A stretch of 54,649 bases of DNA from an uncultured Prevotellaceae bacterium (lineage in GTDB: Bacteria > Bacteroidota > Bacteroidia > Bacteroidales > Bacteroidaceae). The translations under genes were made by a program, and so were the position numbers. The stretch is taken from assembly GCA_900543815.1 (NCBI GenBank), contig UQST01000018.1:1-54649 (forward strand), read 5' to 3'. Shown here piece after piece: positions 25,806 through 35,833 of the stretch. How positions within the stretch are numbered: the first letter of the stretch is position 1; each line of letters starts with the position of its first letter. Under the pieces are notes generated by a model. That model had not been told where the DNA came from and did no database searches. It saw only the letters and a program-made list of their open reading frames with translations.

Positions 25806-27773
25806 TCAGGCTTTGGCCTTCATGCTCTGCTTGATGAGGAAGATGCAGAGCATGCAGTACATACCCAGCGAGAGCAGTTCGCTCAGCGTATTGTTCCACC
25901 ATGAGGCATAATCAAACTCCACTCCGCCGAAGCGCAAGGCTGCACTCACCACACCCATCAGCGCACCACCAGCGATGAATCCGCTGCTTAGGAGGGTGCC
26001 GCGTTCATTGCGGGCGTTGTTGAGAGACGCGTCCTGATTGCGTGTGGTAACAAACCACTGGATGGCTCCACCAGCCAACAAGGGGAGGTTAAGCTCCAAT
26101 GGGATGAACATGCCAAGTGCAAAGGCAAGAGCCGACACACCGCAGGCATTGAGCAGAAGGGCAATGGCAGCACCGATGCCATAGAGCAACCAGGGTGCAC
26201 CACTACCGTTCATCAGTGGTTCGATGACGGCTGCCATGGCATTGGCCTGAGGTGCAGAGAGCTGGCCATTCTCGAATCCGTAGGTCTTGTTCAGTATCAT
26301 AATCACACCGGCCACTGTTGCCGCGCTCACCAGAGTACCCAGGAACTTCCATGTCTCTTGCTTCTGGGGAGTGGCTCCAAGCCAGTAACCTATCTTGAGG
26401 TCGGTGACAAAACCGCCAGCCATGCTGAGTGCCGTACACACCACACCGCCCATGATGAGGGCCGCCACCATGCCTGAAGTGCCCTTCAAGCCCACTGCCA
26501 CCATGATGACAGAGGCCAGTATGAGGGTCATGAGCGTCATTCCGCTCACGGGATTGGAGCCTACGATGGCAATGGCATTGGCTGCCACGGTGGTGAAAAG
26601 GAAGGTGATGACGGCCACCAGCAGGATAGCCACCAGGCTGAAGCGCCACACGCCGCCCATCACATCCCACTGGAAGAAGAGGAAGGTGGCAATGAGTGCC
26701 ACGATGATGCCCAGTGCCACACTGCGCATGGGAATATCACGCTGGGTGCGCTCCACATCGGCACCGTCGGTCTTCTTGCTTCCCATCTCGGAGGCAGCCA
26801 GCTTCACTGCGCCCACAATGAGTTTCCAACTCTTGACGATACCTATCACACCGGCCATGGCAATACCGCCTATACCGATGCTCTTGGCATAACGGAAGAG
26901 CTCCTCAGGCGATGCGGCAGCCGCTGTAAGTCCGCTGGAAATCTCCAGGTCGGGGAACAGCAGGGCAATGGCAGGCACTATCAGCCACCATACCAGGGCG
27001 GAGCCGCAGCAGATGATGAAGGCATACTTGAGGCCCACAATGTAGCCCATGCCCAGCACTGCCGCACTGGTGTTGCACTTGAACACGAGTTTGGCCTTCT
27101 CGGCTACGGTATCGCCCCACAGAATGGCACGGCTGGTGAAGTTCTCGTTCCACAATCCGAAGGTGGCCACACAGAAGTCATACAGTCCGCCCAGCAGTCC
27201 GGCTATGAGCAGGGGACGAGCCTGCGAACCTCCCTGACCGCCGCTCACCAGCACCTGTGTGCTGGCTGTAGCCTCGGGGAAAGGATACTTGCCATGCATT
27301 TCCTTGACGAAATACTTGCGGAAGGGAATAAGGAACAGGATGCCCAGAATGCCGCCCAGCAGGCTGGCAAGGAACACTTCGAGGAAGTTGACAGTCATCT
27401 CGGGATACTTGGCCTGCAGGATGTAGAGCGCAGGAAGCGTGAAGATGGCTCCTGCCACAATGACTCCGCTGCAGGCGCCAATGCTCTGGATGATGACGTT
27501 CTCGCCCATGGCGTTCTTGCGGTGAGTGGCTCCGCTCACGCCCACAGCGATGATGGTGATGGGAATGGCTGCCTCAAACACCTGACCTACCTTCAGTCCC
27601 AGGTAGGCAGCAGCGGCACTGAAGAGCACTGCCATCAGGATACCCCACCCCACTGACCATGCTGTCACCTCGCGGGGATGCGAGTCCTTGGGCATCAGCG
27701 GTGTGTACTGTTCGCCCTCCTTGAGTTCTCTGAATGCGTTTTCGGGGAGTGTGACCCTCTTCTGCTTGTCCAT
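25806..27773 (-). CDS. OPT family oligopeptide transporter
   Basis: A 655-residue integral membrane protein with about 14-16 hydrophobic segments. The N-terminus (PLMPKDSHPREVTAWSVGWGILMAVLFSAAAAYLGLKVGQ) is characteristic of the OPT/YSL superfamily, proton-coupled importers of small peptides or metal chelates. Other family marks are QSIGACSGVIVAGAIFTLPALYI, PEATASTQVLVSGG and MFIPLELNLPLLAGGAIQWF. ATG 27773 is chosen because the ORF extension to 27899 crosses the tRNA-Ala gene and its terminator. Substrate cannot be told from sequence; with three secreted proteases in this window, peptide uptake is plausible (inference). A hairpin AAAGGGC / GCCCTTT lies just after the stop. Confidence 0.92.
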   Translation of the reverse strand: MDKQKRVTLPENAFRELKEGEQYTPLMPKDSHPREVTAWSVGWGILMAVLFSAAAAYLGLKVGQVFEAAIPITIIAVGVSGATHRKNAMGENVIIQSIGACSGVIVAGAIFTLPALYILQAKYPEMTVNFLEVFLASLLGGILGILFLIPFRKYFVKEMHGKYPFPEATASTQVLVSGGQGGSQARPLLIAGLLGGLYDFCVATFGLWNENFTSRAILWGDTVAEKAKLVFKCNTSAAVLGMGYIVGLKYAFIICCGSALVWWLIVPAIALLFPDLEISSGLTAAAASPEELFRYAKSIGIGGIAMAGVIGIVKSWKLIVGAVKLAASEMGSKKTDGADVERTQRDIPMRSVALGIIVALIATFLFFQWDVMGGVWRFSLVAILLVAVITFLFTTVAANAIAIVGSNPVSGMTLMTLILASVIMVAVGLKGTSGMVAALIMGGVVCTALSMAGGFVTDLKIGYWLGATPQKQETWKFLGTLVSAATVAGVIMILNKTYGFENGQLSAPQANAMAAVIEPLMNGSGAPWLLYGIGAAIALLLNACGVSALAFALGMFIPLELNLPLLAGGAIQWFVTTRNQDASLNNARNERGTLLSSGFIAGGALMGVVSAALRFGGVEFDYASWWNNTLSELLSLGMYCMLCIFLIKQSMKAKA

Positions 27774-27813
27774 ATCTTGAAGTTTTAATTGTATAATCCT
27801 GCTTAAACAAGAG

Positions 27814-27845
27814 CGGGAGACTTGTCCTTCATGACAAATCTCCCG
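27814..27845 (-). terminator. Hairpin after tRNA-Ala
   Basis: CGGGAGA.TTGTC / GACAA.TCTCCCG (one mismatch, 6-nt loop), followed on the minus strand by CTCTTGTTT. It probably terminates the tRNA transcript before the OPT gene. Confidence 0.6.
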
Positions 27846-27857
27846 TCCTGCGTAGTG

Positions 27858-27932
<75 letters not shown>

Positions 27933-27948
27933 TTGCCTTATTGCGTTG

Positions 27949-27979
27949 CAAAAGTATAAACTTTTACTCTTGCCCGCAA
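27949..27979 (-). promoter_or_regulatory. Promoter of tRNA-Ala
   Basis: On the minus strand TTTG (27976-27979), 19-nt spacer, TACTTTTG (27949-27956): a full consensus match. Confidence 0.8.
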
Positions 27980-28020
27980 ATGTTTGCTCCACTTTTTTTC
28001 TTCCTGCACCCAAAAAACCG

Positions 28021-28028
28021 TACCTTTG
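28021..28028 (+). promoter_or_regulatory. -7 element of the first M6 protease gene
   Basis: TACCTTTG 30 nt upstream of the ATG at 28059. The -33 region is a T-rich tract (27992-28002) rather than a clear TTTG. It probably drives the two proteases and the transporter behind them. Confidence 0.55.
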
Positions 28029-28058
28029 CACTACAATACATATTATATTATAGGCTTT

Positions 28059-30062
28059 ATGACAAGATTATTCACTGGGAGACGGCTCTTGGGCCTTACG
28101 CTTCTGGCGGCTACCATGTGCGCTTCTGTCGGCCCGCTAAGCGCGGCTCCATCCGAGCGCATACGTATCAACATAACTCTGAACGACGGCTCACAGCTGG
28201 AGGTAACCCGCATGGGCGACGAACATTTCACCTATTACATGACCGACGCAGGGGAGACCATCGTGCGAGATTCGCTGGGCTACCGGCTGGTGGAGGACGA
28301 TGAGGAGTGGCAGGCACTGCTCTCGGAGGCCAACGGCAGGCGCAAGGCTGTGCGACGCAAGGTGGGTTCGGCTGCCAATGCACCACTGGGACAGCACGGA
28401 GTGAAGCGCGTGCCCGTGGTATTGGTGTCGTTTGCCGACAAGGACTTTGCCGTAGGCGAGGATGCCGAAGCCGTGAACCGTTACTATCATCTCTACTGTA
28501 ACGGCAACGCCGATGGTTCGCCCTACACCGGCCACGGCAGCAAGGGCAGCCTGCGCGAGTACTTTACAGAGCAGAGCAGAGGAGAATTCCAGCCTGAGTT
28601 CACCGCCATCGGTCCCGTCAAGCTCGACAAGGGATACGCTTACTACGGCACCAACTCGGCCGACGGAAAGCGCAAGGACATCAACTATGACAAGTTCTGC
28701 TCTGAAGCCATCAGCAAAGCCACGGCCGCAGGAACAGACTGGAGCCTCTATGACAACGACGGCGATGGCGCTGTTGACCTGGTGATGTTCGTTTTTGCCG
28801 GGCTGGGAGAGAGCAACAGCACTGATGAGAATGCCATCTGGCCCAAGGAGGTGAGCGGTGCAAGCACCATCGGCGGTATCCGCTTTGCCGCCAACTCATC
28901 TGTATGTGAAAGCCGCATGAAGAGACTCTCCACAGGAGAATACATATCCATCCCCGATGGCGTGGGCGTGTTTGTGCACGAACTGAGCCATGCATTGGGG
29001 TTGCCCGACTTCTACGACACACGTGGCACATGCTTCGGCATGGACTATTGGAGCGTGATGGACTATGGTGAATATGCCAACAATGGCTTCACCCCCGTGG
29101 GCTACACCGCCTATGAACGCGACTTCATGGGCTGGCAAAAGCTTCAGACTGTGAGCGAACCCACCACTCTGCACCTGCATAGTTTTGCCAAGGGAGGCTG
29201 TGGATGGAAGGTGGTGAGCGACTTCAACACCAATGAATACTACATCCTGGAGAACAGACAGGCCGATGGATGGGACGTGAAGATGTGCGGCAGCCGTGGA
29301 CACGGACTGATGATCACACACGTGGATTACTCTGCCACCGCCTGGACAAGCAACACCGTGAACGTGCAGGCCAGTCATCAGCGCATGACCATCATCCCTG
29401 CCAACAACCAGCTTATAGGCAGCAACAACGCTTCTTCGCTGGACCAGTGGGTGGAGAGCCTGCGTGGCAATCTGTGGCCAGGCACCTCTGACAACCACGA
29501 ACTGACGGACAACACCACACCGGCCAGCGTTCTCTTCACGGGGAAATACATGAGCAAGCCCATCGTGGATATACAGGAGGATGAAGACGGACTGGTAACA
29601 CTGAAGTTCATGCCGCGCGGCACACTGGCACTCACCACTGGTCTTGAGGCCCAGGAAGTTGCCGAGACCGAAGCCACTCTGGTCTGGCAGTCCGTATCTG
29701 AAGCACAATGCTACCGGCTGAAGGTACTTGACGGACAGGATGTAGTGTGCCTGGCCGACAGCATCAACGGCACCAGCCACAGGGTGACAGGACTGCAGGA
29801 GAACCACATATACACCTTCGAGGTGCAGGCTATGGCCGATGACTACCTCAACGGAGCATGGTCGGTGCCCGCCGCATTCAGCACCCTGGCTACTGGCATC
29901 AGCGATATGCAGGAGAGCGAAAAGCGTGTGCGTGTGTTTGCCACCGACGGTATGTTCGTCACCGAGTGCCAAGCCGACGAAATCCATCGCCTCTCCCTGC
30001 GCGCCGGCATCTATGTGCTGCGCTACCCCGACAATAGTGTAAGGAAAGTATATATACGTTGA
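28059..30062 (+). CDS. Secreted M6 family metalloprotease (immune inhibitor A-like), first copy
   Basis: A 667-residue secreted protease. It has a signal peptide (LLAATMCASVGPLSA, ~1-30), an N-terminal pro-region with the Bacteroidota pattern INITLNDGSQLEVTRMGDEHF, an M6 catalytic domain (~105-370) with zinc motif HELSHALGLPDFYD (H307-H311 and the following Asp) and Met-turn WSVMDYG, a calcium-like loop DNDGDGAVDLV, a fibronectin type III-like domain (~535-615), and a type IX-style tail ending RKVYIR. M6 enzymes cleave host and environmental proteins. The open frame starts at 27984, but ATG 28059 is directly followed by the signal peptide and lies after the -7 box. It is paired with a second M6 gene 13 nt downstream. 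Confidence 0.9.
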   Translation: MTRLFTGRRLLGLTLLAATMCASVGPLSAAPSERIRINITLNDGSQLEVTRMGDEHFTYYMTDAGETIVRDSLGYRLVEDDEEWQALLSEANGRRKAVRRKVGSAANAPLGQHGVKRVPVVLVSFADKDFAVGEDAEAVNRYYHLYCNGNADGSPYTGHGSKGSLREYFTEQSRGEFQPEFTAIGPVKLDKGYAYYGTNSADGKRKDINYDKFCSEAISKATAAGTDWSLYDNDGDGAVDLVMFVFAGLGESNSTDENAIWPKEVSGASTIGGIRFAANSSVCESRMKRLSTGEYISIPDGVGVFVHELSHALGLPDFYDTRGTCFGMDYWSVMDYGEYANNGFTPVGYTAYERDFMGWQKLQTVSEPTTLHLHSFAKGGCGWKVVSDFNTNEYYILENRQADGWDVKMCGSRGHGLMITHVDYSATAWTSNTVNVQASHQRMTIIPANNQLIGSNNASSLDQWVESLRGNLWPGTSDNHELTDNTTPASVLFTGKYMSKPIVDIQEDEDGLVTLKFMPRGTLALTTGLEAQEVAETEATLVWQSVSEAQCYRLKVLDGQDVVCLADSINGTSHRVTGLQENHIYTFEVQAMADDYLNGAWSVPAAFSTLATGISDMQESEKRVRVFATDGMFVTECQADEIHRLSLRAGIYVLRYPDNSVRKVYIR

Positions 30063-30075
30063 ACAATATCACTTT

Positions 30076-32544
30076 ATGAAGAAAATCATTCTATCTATCG
30101 CGCTGGCCATGCTGACCCTGACTGCAAGTGCAGTGCCAGCCAGGCGCACACAGCGCACATTGACATTAAGCGACGGCACCCAGGTGACAGCCACACTGAG
30201 CGGTGACGAGAACTATCACTACTGGAAGACAGCAGACGGCCGCGCCTTTGTAATGAACGAAGAGAACATCCCCCAAGAGATATCCTTGCAGCAGGCACAG
30301 AGCAAGCTGCAGGCCAAGGTGCAGGCACGCAACGCACACCGAATAGCCAAGCGCACCAAGCACAAGGCAGCGTGGGGTGCTGAGACCAACCCTATCTCGG
30401 GCGAGCGAAAGGGCCTCGTGATTCTGGTCAACTACAAGGACAAGAAGATGCAGCATACCCAGGCCGAATACAATGACTATTTCAATAAGGCCGGCTACTC
30501 GGACAACAACTGCACGGGCTCGGTTCGCGACTACTTCCTGAGCCAGAGCTACGGCAAGTTCTCCCTCGACTTCGACGTCATGGGACCCGTCACACTGAGC
30601 AAGAACCTCTCCTACTACGGCGACAACGACAGTGACGGCAACGACAAGCATGCCGCTGAGATGGTGGCCGAAGCCGTGAAGTTGGCCGTGTCAGGCATCG
30701 ACCTCAAGAAATATGACTGGGATGGCGACGGCTATGTGGACCAGGTATATGTGGTATATGCAGGCTACGGCGAGCATGCCGATGCACCTGCAAACACCAT
30801 CTGGCCGCATGAGTTTGAACTTTCAGAGGCTGCCAAGTACAATGACGGCCCTGGTGCACTCACCATCAACGGAGTCACCATCGACACCTATGCCTGCTCC
30901 AGCGAGCTGCGCGGCTCCTCGGGCAACAAGATGGACGGCATTGGCACAGCCTGCCATGAGTTCAGCCACTGCCTGGCCATCCCCGATATGTACGATACGA
31001 GCGCCGATGGAGAGAACTTCGGCATGAACGTGTGGGATCTGATGGACTATGGTTCGTACAACGGCGAGGACGGCTACGGCGAGACTCCAGCACCCTTCAC
31101 CAGCTATGAGCGCATGTATTGCGGATGGCTCACACCCGTAGAACTCACACAGCCCTGCAACGTGAACGACATGCCGGCTATCACTAAGGAGCCCGTAGCA
31201 TACCTCATCAGGAACGCCAACCCCAAGTTCCCCGGTGAGTATTACCTGCTCGAGAACCACCAGCAGGAGAGTTGGGACGCTTATGCTCCCGCACATGGCA
31301 TGCTCGTCCTGCACATTGACTTCAACAGCAATGCATGGAAGCAGAACACTGTCAACAATGTGGCCAGCCACCAGCGCATGACCATCATTCCAGCCGATGG
31401 CAAGTTGTCGCACTACAACACTGCGGGCGACACCTGGCCCGGAACTTCCAAGAAGACTGCACTGACCGACAGCAGCAACCCTGCTGCCAAGCTCTACAAC
31501 CTCAACAGCAACGGTCGCAAGTTCATGGGACGCCCCATCGAGAACATTGCAGAGAAGAACGGACTCATCAGTTTCACCTTCGACGGCGGCAAGGCTCTGC
31601 CCCAACTGGCCACTCCCACCGCACTGCCTGCCACCCAGGTGACTGCCAGCGGCTTCACCGCACAATGGCAGAAGGTGGAGGGTGCCACATCCTACGAGGT
31701 GCAACTGACCACCACAGGAAGCAACGAAGGCAGCATCGAAGAGAGCATACTGCTGGATGAGAACTTCAAGGGCTTCAATAACGGAAAGACCCAGGACGGC
31801 AACCAGGACGTTGCCAACAAGCTCGACGAGTACACCCAGACCGCAGGATGGACCGGCCTGAAACTGTTCACCACACCTGGCAACGAGGTGAAGATGGGTT
31901 CCAGCAAGAATGCAGGCAGACTCACAACACCTGCCATCAGCCCCAGCAACGATGTCATCACCGTGGTAATAGTGGCTCGCTGGTTCAACGAAAAGAACAA
32001 CAAGTTGCAGATCGGCTACAGCGAAGGAGACGGACAGACCGAAATGCTGGGCGAAGCAACACTGGAGAAAGAGGATGCCTACTTCGCAGTACCTATCAAG
32101 GAATTGTCCGAAGACTGCCAGGTGGTGCTCTACTCCAGCAACCGCGCCTATGTTTCTCGTGTGATTGTACTTGATGGCACCTTCAGCGATGACGACCTCA
32201 GCACACTCTTCAAGGCTCCTGTGAAGACCATAGGCAAGCGTGCACAGGCCCACAAGAGCAAGAGCCAGACTGTGACCACCGCTGCCACAAGCTACACCTT
32301 CACCAATCTGACCGCCGATGCTACATACACCTATCGTGTGCGTGCGCTGGCCGACGGATTCGCCACAAGCAATTGGAGCGAGCCCATACAGGTGTCACTG
32401 GCCACCGGCATCCATGAAGTGACTGGTGCCGATGATGCTTCTGCACAGCCTGCAGCCCTCTATGACCTGCTGGGCCGCCGCATTACGGGCACTCCCCAAC
32501 GCGGCATCTACATCAAGGACGGACGCAAGATAATGGTACGCTGA
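30076..32544 (+). CDS. Secreted M6 family metalloprotease (immune inhibitor A-like), second copy
   Basis: An 822-residue paralogue of the gene before it. Order: signal peptide (MKKIILSIALAMLTLTASA), pro-region with the same RTLTLSDGTQVTATLSGDENY pattern, M6 catalytic domain (~110-385) with HEFSHCLAIPDMYD (H294-H298) and Met-turn WDLMDYGSY, DWDGDGYVDQV calcium-like loop, then a longer C-terminal half. That half contains one fibronectin III-like domain split by a ~120-residue insertion that looks like a jelly-roll domain (LDENFKGFNNG ... VIVLDGTF), and it ends in the Prevotella-type sorting tail (LYDLLGRRI ... GIYIKDGRKIMVR). Start 13 nt after the first copy's stop: same transcript. Divergence between the two copies suggests different substrates. 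Confidence 0.92.
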   Translation: MKKIILSIALAMLTLTASAVPARRTQRTLTLSDGTQVTATLSGDENYHYWKTADGRAFVMNEENIPQEISLQQAQSKLQAKVQARNAHRIAKRTKHKAAWGAETNPISGERKGLVILVNYKDKKMQHTQAEYNDYFNKAGYSDNNCTGSVRDYFLSQSYGKFSLDFDVMGPVTLSKNLSYYGDNDSDGNDKHAAEMVAEAVKLAVSGIDLKKYDWDGDGYVDQVYVVYAGYGEHADAPANTIWPHEFELSEAAKYNDGPGALTINGVTIDTYACSSELRGSSGNKMDGIGTACHEFSHCLAIPDMYDTSADGENFGMNVWDLMDYGSYNGEDGYGETPAPFTSYERMYCGWLTPVELTQPCNVNDMPAITKEPVAYLIRNANPKFPGEYYLLENHQQESWDAYAPAHGMLVLHIDFNSNAWKQNTVNNVASHQRMTIIPADGKLSHYNTAGDTWPGTSKKTALTDSSNPAAKLYNLNSNGRKFMGRPIENIAEKNGLISFTFDGGKALPQLATPTALPATQVTASGFTAQWQKVEGATSYEVQLTTTGSNEGSIEESILLDENFKGFNNGKTQDGNQDVANKLDEYTQTAGWTGLKLFTTPGNEVKMGSSKNAGRLTTPAISPSNDVITVVIVARWFNEKNNKLQIGYSEGDGQTEMLGEATLEKEDAYFAVPIKELSEDCQVVLYSSNRAYVSRVIVLDGTFSDDDLSTLFKAPVKTIGKRAQAHKSKSQTVTTAATSYTFTNLTADATYTYRVRALADGFATSNWSEPIQVSLATGIHEVTGADDASAQPAALYDLLGRRITGTPQRGIYIKDGRKIMVR

Positions 32545-32545
32545 T

Positions 32546-33451
32546 ATGAAGGAGTGGATGGGGCATGTGGGAGCAATGCTTGTGGTGGCCGTATGGGGCA
32601 CCACCTTTGTCAGCAGCAAGTTGCTTATCGGTTACGAGCTCACACCTGCCGACATCTTCTTCTATCGGTTCCTGCTGGCCTATGTGTGCATGGTGGCAGT
32701 AAGCCACCGGCGCATGTGGTCGGGCAGTGTGCGCGACGAGCTGTCACTCATGGGCCTGGGCATCATGGGCGGTTCTCTGTATTTCCTCACCGAAAACATG
32801 GCTCTGGTATATTCCACCTCGGCCAACGTGAGCATACTGGTGAGCACCACACCCATCGTCACGGCGCTCGTGGTATCAGTCTTCTACAAGTCGGAACGCA
32901 TGACGCGCCGCCAGGCGCTCGGCTCTCTGTGTGCCTTCGTAGGCGTGGTGCTGGTAGTGCTCAACGGACAGCTCTACCTGCACCTCAACCTTCGGGGCGA
33001 CCTCCTGGCGCTGTGTGCTTCGTGCACCTGGGCCTGTTACTCACTGCTCATGCGCAGGGTGATGCTGCGCTATGGGGCAGTCTTTCTCACACGCAAGGTC
33101 TTTGGCTATGGTGTGCTCACCATACTGCCCTGGTTCCTGCTTGTGCATCCGCTCTGCACCGATACCGCCATACTGATGCGCACACCCGTCCTGAGCAACC
33201 TGCTCTTCCTGGGACTGGTGGCCTCCACAGGCGGTTTTCTGGTGTGGAACAGGGTGATGAAGGTGCTGGGCGCTGTGCGTCTCACCAACTATGTATATTT
33301 CCAAAGCCTGCTCACCATGGCGCTGGGCTCCGTGGTGCTACACGAGCGCGTCACCTGGATGGCGCTACTGGGCTGCATGGTGCTCATAGGCGGAATGCTT
33401 GTGGCACTGAACTCCGGGAAGAAGGCCAAGGCGGCACAAGCCACCACCTGA
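32546..33451 (+). CDS. DMT superfamily transporter (EamA)
   Basis: A 301-residue protein with ten predicted membrane helices in two EamA halves. The first half has VVAVWGTTFVSSKLL and YRFLLAYVCMV; the second starts near residue 155 with GDLLALCASCTWACYSLLMRRV and ends LLGCMVLIGGMLVALNSG. EamA proteins export metabolites such as amino acids or import small molecules; the substrate cannot be given. It starts two bases after the second M6 protease stop, so it is co-transcribed and probably translationally coupled with the proteases, a combination whose logic is not obvious. Confidence 0.92.
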   Translation: MKEWMGHVGAMLVVAVWGTTFVSSKLLIGYELTPADIFFYRFLLAYVCMVAVSHRRMWSGSVRDELSLMGLGIMGGSLYFLTENMALVYSTSANVSILVSTTPIVTALVVSVFYKSERMTRRQALGSLCAFVGVVLVVLNGQLYLHLNLRGDLLALCASCTWACYSLLMRRVMLRYGAVFLTRKVFGYGVLTILPWFLLVHPLCTDTAILMRTPVLSNLLFLGLVASTGGFLVWNRVMKVLGAVRLTNYVYFQSLLTMALGSVVLHERVTWMALLGCMVLIGGMLVALNSGKKAKAAQATT

Positions 33452-33537
33452 CACCCGCCCCACAATCCACGTACCGGCAAGAAACACTTTACTCTCTACA
33501 ATAAAACATTCAAACCACCATAAACCTGAGAACTAAG

Positions 33538-35517
33538 ATGAGAGCAAAAACAACCAAGACAAAGAGGTGCACGGCCATAGCAGCCGTGCTGATGACCACC
33601 GCATCGCTGGCCATGGGACAGAGTGTGGATGTAATGAGCGACACATGGGTGTGCTGCGACGGGCTGGGCCGCAACGTGGCCTCATCCGACATGGGCGTAA
33701 GCCGTGCAAAGAAAGATACAGCGTGCCGTGTGGGCATGTTCTATTATGTGTGGCACGGACAGCACGGCGCCGAGGTGAAGGACATCACCCGACTGCTGGA
33801 GAAGAACCCTGACTCGCCCGCATGGGGTGCCGAGGGTCAGTTCCACTGGGGCAGCAAACCGGCGCTGGGATACTATAGCGGGGGCGACCGCTTCATTGTG
33901 GCCAAGCACATGCAGATGCTCACCGATGCGGGCATAGACTTCTACTTCTTCGATGTGACCAACGCTTTCACCTACGATGTACAAGTGCAGGTGGTCATCG
34001 ACGAGATAGACCGCCGCACCTCGCTGGGGCTTCCATCGCCCAAGCTGGCCTTCTGCTGCCACGCCAACACCGCAGGCGTGGTGACGCAGCTCTATAATAA
34101 ATGGTACAAGAAAGCGGCCAACGACAAGTACTGGTTCCGCTGGAACGGCAAGCCGCTCATCCTTATCGACGCCTCGGCAAAGGCCGACATCAGCCAGGAG
34201 ATACGCGACCACTTCACCATGCGGCACAGTTGGGCATGGGAGGAAGGGGAGGACAAATGGCCTTGGCTCGCCTTCTACCCCCAGAAGATCAATTATTCCA
34301 AGGAGACCGGACGCACTGTGTATGAGCAGATGACCGTCTCCACAGCCATGCATCCCAGCTCGAGCATAGGCAAGAGCTACAGCAACGGCAGGGAGCCGGC
34401 GGTGGATAAGTACGGACTGTGCAGCGTGACTCCCTACGGCAAGTTCTTTGCCGAACAGCTCAAGCAGGCCATCAGCAAGCATCCCAAGGTGCTCATGCTC
34501 ACACAGTGGAACGAGTGGATGGCACAGAGGTTCATCGTGAAGAGCGAGGGCGAGAAGGGTTACACACGCCCAGGAGCGGCCAAGGCCATAGGCGAAACCT
34601 ACTTCGTGGATGTATATAACCAGGAGTTCAACCGCGACATAGAGCCCAGCTCGGAGCCTCTCATACGCGACAACTACTACATGCAGATGGTCTCTGGCGT
34701 GCGCCGCTACCGTGGCGTGAACAAGATACCCGCACCCACAGTGTGCCACACCATCAACACCGACCAGGGCTTTGCCCAATGGGCCGACATCACACCCGAG
34801 TTCCTCGACGAGCCGGGCGATGTGGCCTACACTTCCACATCGGCCATGAAAGCCGTATGTATGAAGCGCAAGAGCGCCGACATAGTGGCATGTAAGGTGA
34901 GCCGCGATGCCGACAGCCTCTACCTATACGCCCGCGCCGCACAATACATCCCCTATGCATCGCACTCCATAGCCACCGACTACATGAGCGTATTGCTCAA
35001 TGTAGATAAGGACTACACCACCGGGTGGGAAGGGTATGACTACCGCATAAGCCGTTCGGGCGTCACACCCACCCTCATGCGCTGGGACAACGAAACCAAG
35101 TCATGGCAGAACGTGGAGGCGGTAACATGCGTCAAGGAGGGTAAGGAGATGATGTACGCAGTGTCGCGTGCCAGCCTCGGGATGCTCGAGGACGTGGATT
35201 TCGACTTCAAGTGGACGGACAACACGCCCCTGCTCACCACCGAGATTCTCGACTTCATAGCCAATGGCGACTGTGCGCCAAACGGCCGCTTCAACTATCG
35301 CTACAAGGGTTCGCTGCTCCCCACAGCCGTCAGCAAAGTGCAAGGGGACGCACAGAAGGGGCATCCTGGAGTGGTGTGCGTGTATTCCACCGACGGCAGC
35401 ATGGTGGCAAGTCTGCGCGGCAACCTCAACAGCAAGTTGCTCCGCAGCCTGGCCCTGCGCCGTGGCACCTATGTGGCACACGCAGGCGGCAAGTCGCGCA
35501 AGTTCCTGATAAAATGA
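33538..35517 (+). CDS. Secreted GH71/GH99-like glycoside hydrolase
   Basis: A 659-residue secreted protein. It has a signal peptide (~1-27), then a (beta/alpha)8-like region (~60-365) resembling GH71/GH99-related enzymes: VGMFYYVWHGQH, HMQMLTDAGIDFYFFDVTN, KPLILIDASA and LMLTQWNEWMAQRF. The Glu in NEW is a possible catalytic acid. After ~400 comes a DOMON/CBM9-like beta domain (KAVCMKRKSADIVACKVSRD ... YMSVLLNVDKD). It ends in a type IX-style tail (VCVYSTDGSMVASL ... GKSRKFLIK). I am confident it is a secreted carbohydrate-active-type protein, less so of the family number; GH99-type enzymes act on alpha-mannose-containing glycans, which would fit the GH76 gene elsewhere in the window. It lies 86 nt after the transporter gene with no promoter visible. 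Confidence 0.72.
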   Translation: MRAKTTKTKRCTAIAAVLMTTASLAMGQSVDVMSDTWVCCDGLGRNVASSDMGVSRAKKDTACRVGMFYYVWHGQHGAEVKDITRLLEKNPDSPAWGAEGQFHWGSKPALGYYSGGDRFIVAKHMQMLTDAGIDFYFFDVTNAFTYDVQVQVVIDEIDRRTSLGLPSPKLAFCCHANTAGVVTQLYNKWYKKAANDKYWFRWNGKPLILIDASAKADISQEIRDHFTMRHSWAWEEGEDKWPWLAFYPQKINYSKETGRTVYEQMTVSTAMHPSSSIGKSYSNGREPAVDKYGLCSVTPYGKFFAEQLKQAISKHPKVLMLTQWNEWMAQRFIVKSEGEKGYTRPGAAKAIGETYFVDVYNQEFNRDIEPSSEPLIRDNYYMQMVSGVRRYRGVNKIPAPTVCHTINTDQGFAQWADITPEFLDEPGDVAYTSTSAMKAVCMKRKSADIVACKVSRDADSLYLYARAAQYIPYASHSIATDYMSVLLNVDKDYTTGWEGYDYRISRSGVTPTLMRWDNETKSWQNVEAVTCVKEGKEMMYAVSRASLGMLEDVDFDFKWTDNTPLLTTEILDFIANGDCAPNGRFNYRYKGSLLPTAVSKVQGDAQKGHPGVVCVYSTDGSMVASLRGNLNSKLLRSLALRRGTYVAHAGGKSRKFLIK

Positions 35518-35606
35518 AGTCGGCAGATTGGAGACTTCGCGCCTATAGGGTGCAAGACCAATCGCTGAACGCCCCCACCCTGCACCATGCAAACTTCGTA
35601 AAGAAA

Positions 35607-35694
35607 CGCAGTGCGGTGCGATGACCAACGTAGCGCGCTGCAATGACAAACGCAGTGCGGTGCAATGGTACATGCAGCGCGGTGCATCTGACCA
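35607..35694. repeat. 22-nt periodic repeat array C (4 clear units)
   Basis: Four exact-register units start at 35607, 35629, 35651 and 35673: cores GCAGTGCGGTGC, GTAGCGCGCTGC, GCAGTGCGGTGC and GCAGCGCGGTGC, with tails such as GATGACCAA, AATGACAAA and AATGGTACA. Array C sits in the 316-nt convergent gap between the GH71/GH99-like gene and the serpin gene, just before a bidirectional terminator. Confidence 0.88.
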
Positions 35695-35742
35695 CCCATG
35701 CCAGAGCCGGACAGCCAGCCAATGGTATGGACAGGAAACAGG

Positions 35743-35784
35743 AAGCCCGAGGATGAAGCCATGCGCTCCACTCCTCGGGCTTTT
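35743..35784. terminator. Bidirectional terminator between converging genes
   Basis: AAGCCCGAGGA / TCCTCGGGCTT (11-bp perfect stem, 18-nt loop) followed on the plus strand by TTTTCC. It can end the plus-strand transcript from 33538 and, less strongly, the serpin transcript on the minus strand. Confidence 0.75.
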
Positions 35785-35833
35785 CCATCGCCACTGACCT
35801 GTATGTCCATGGCGATGAGGAAACGGTCTTATC

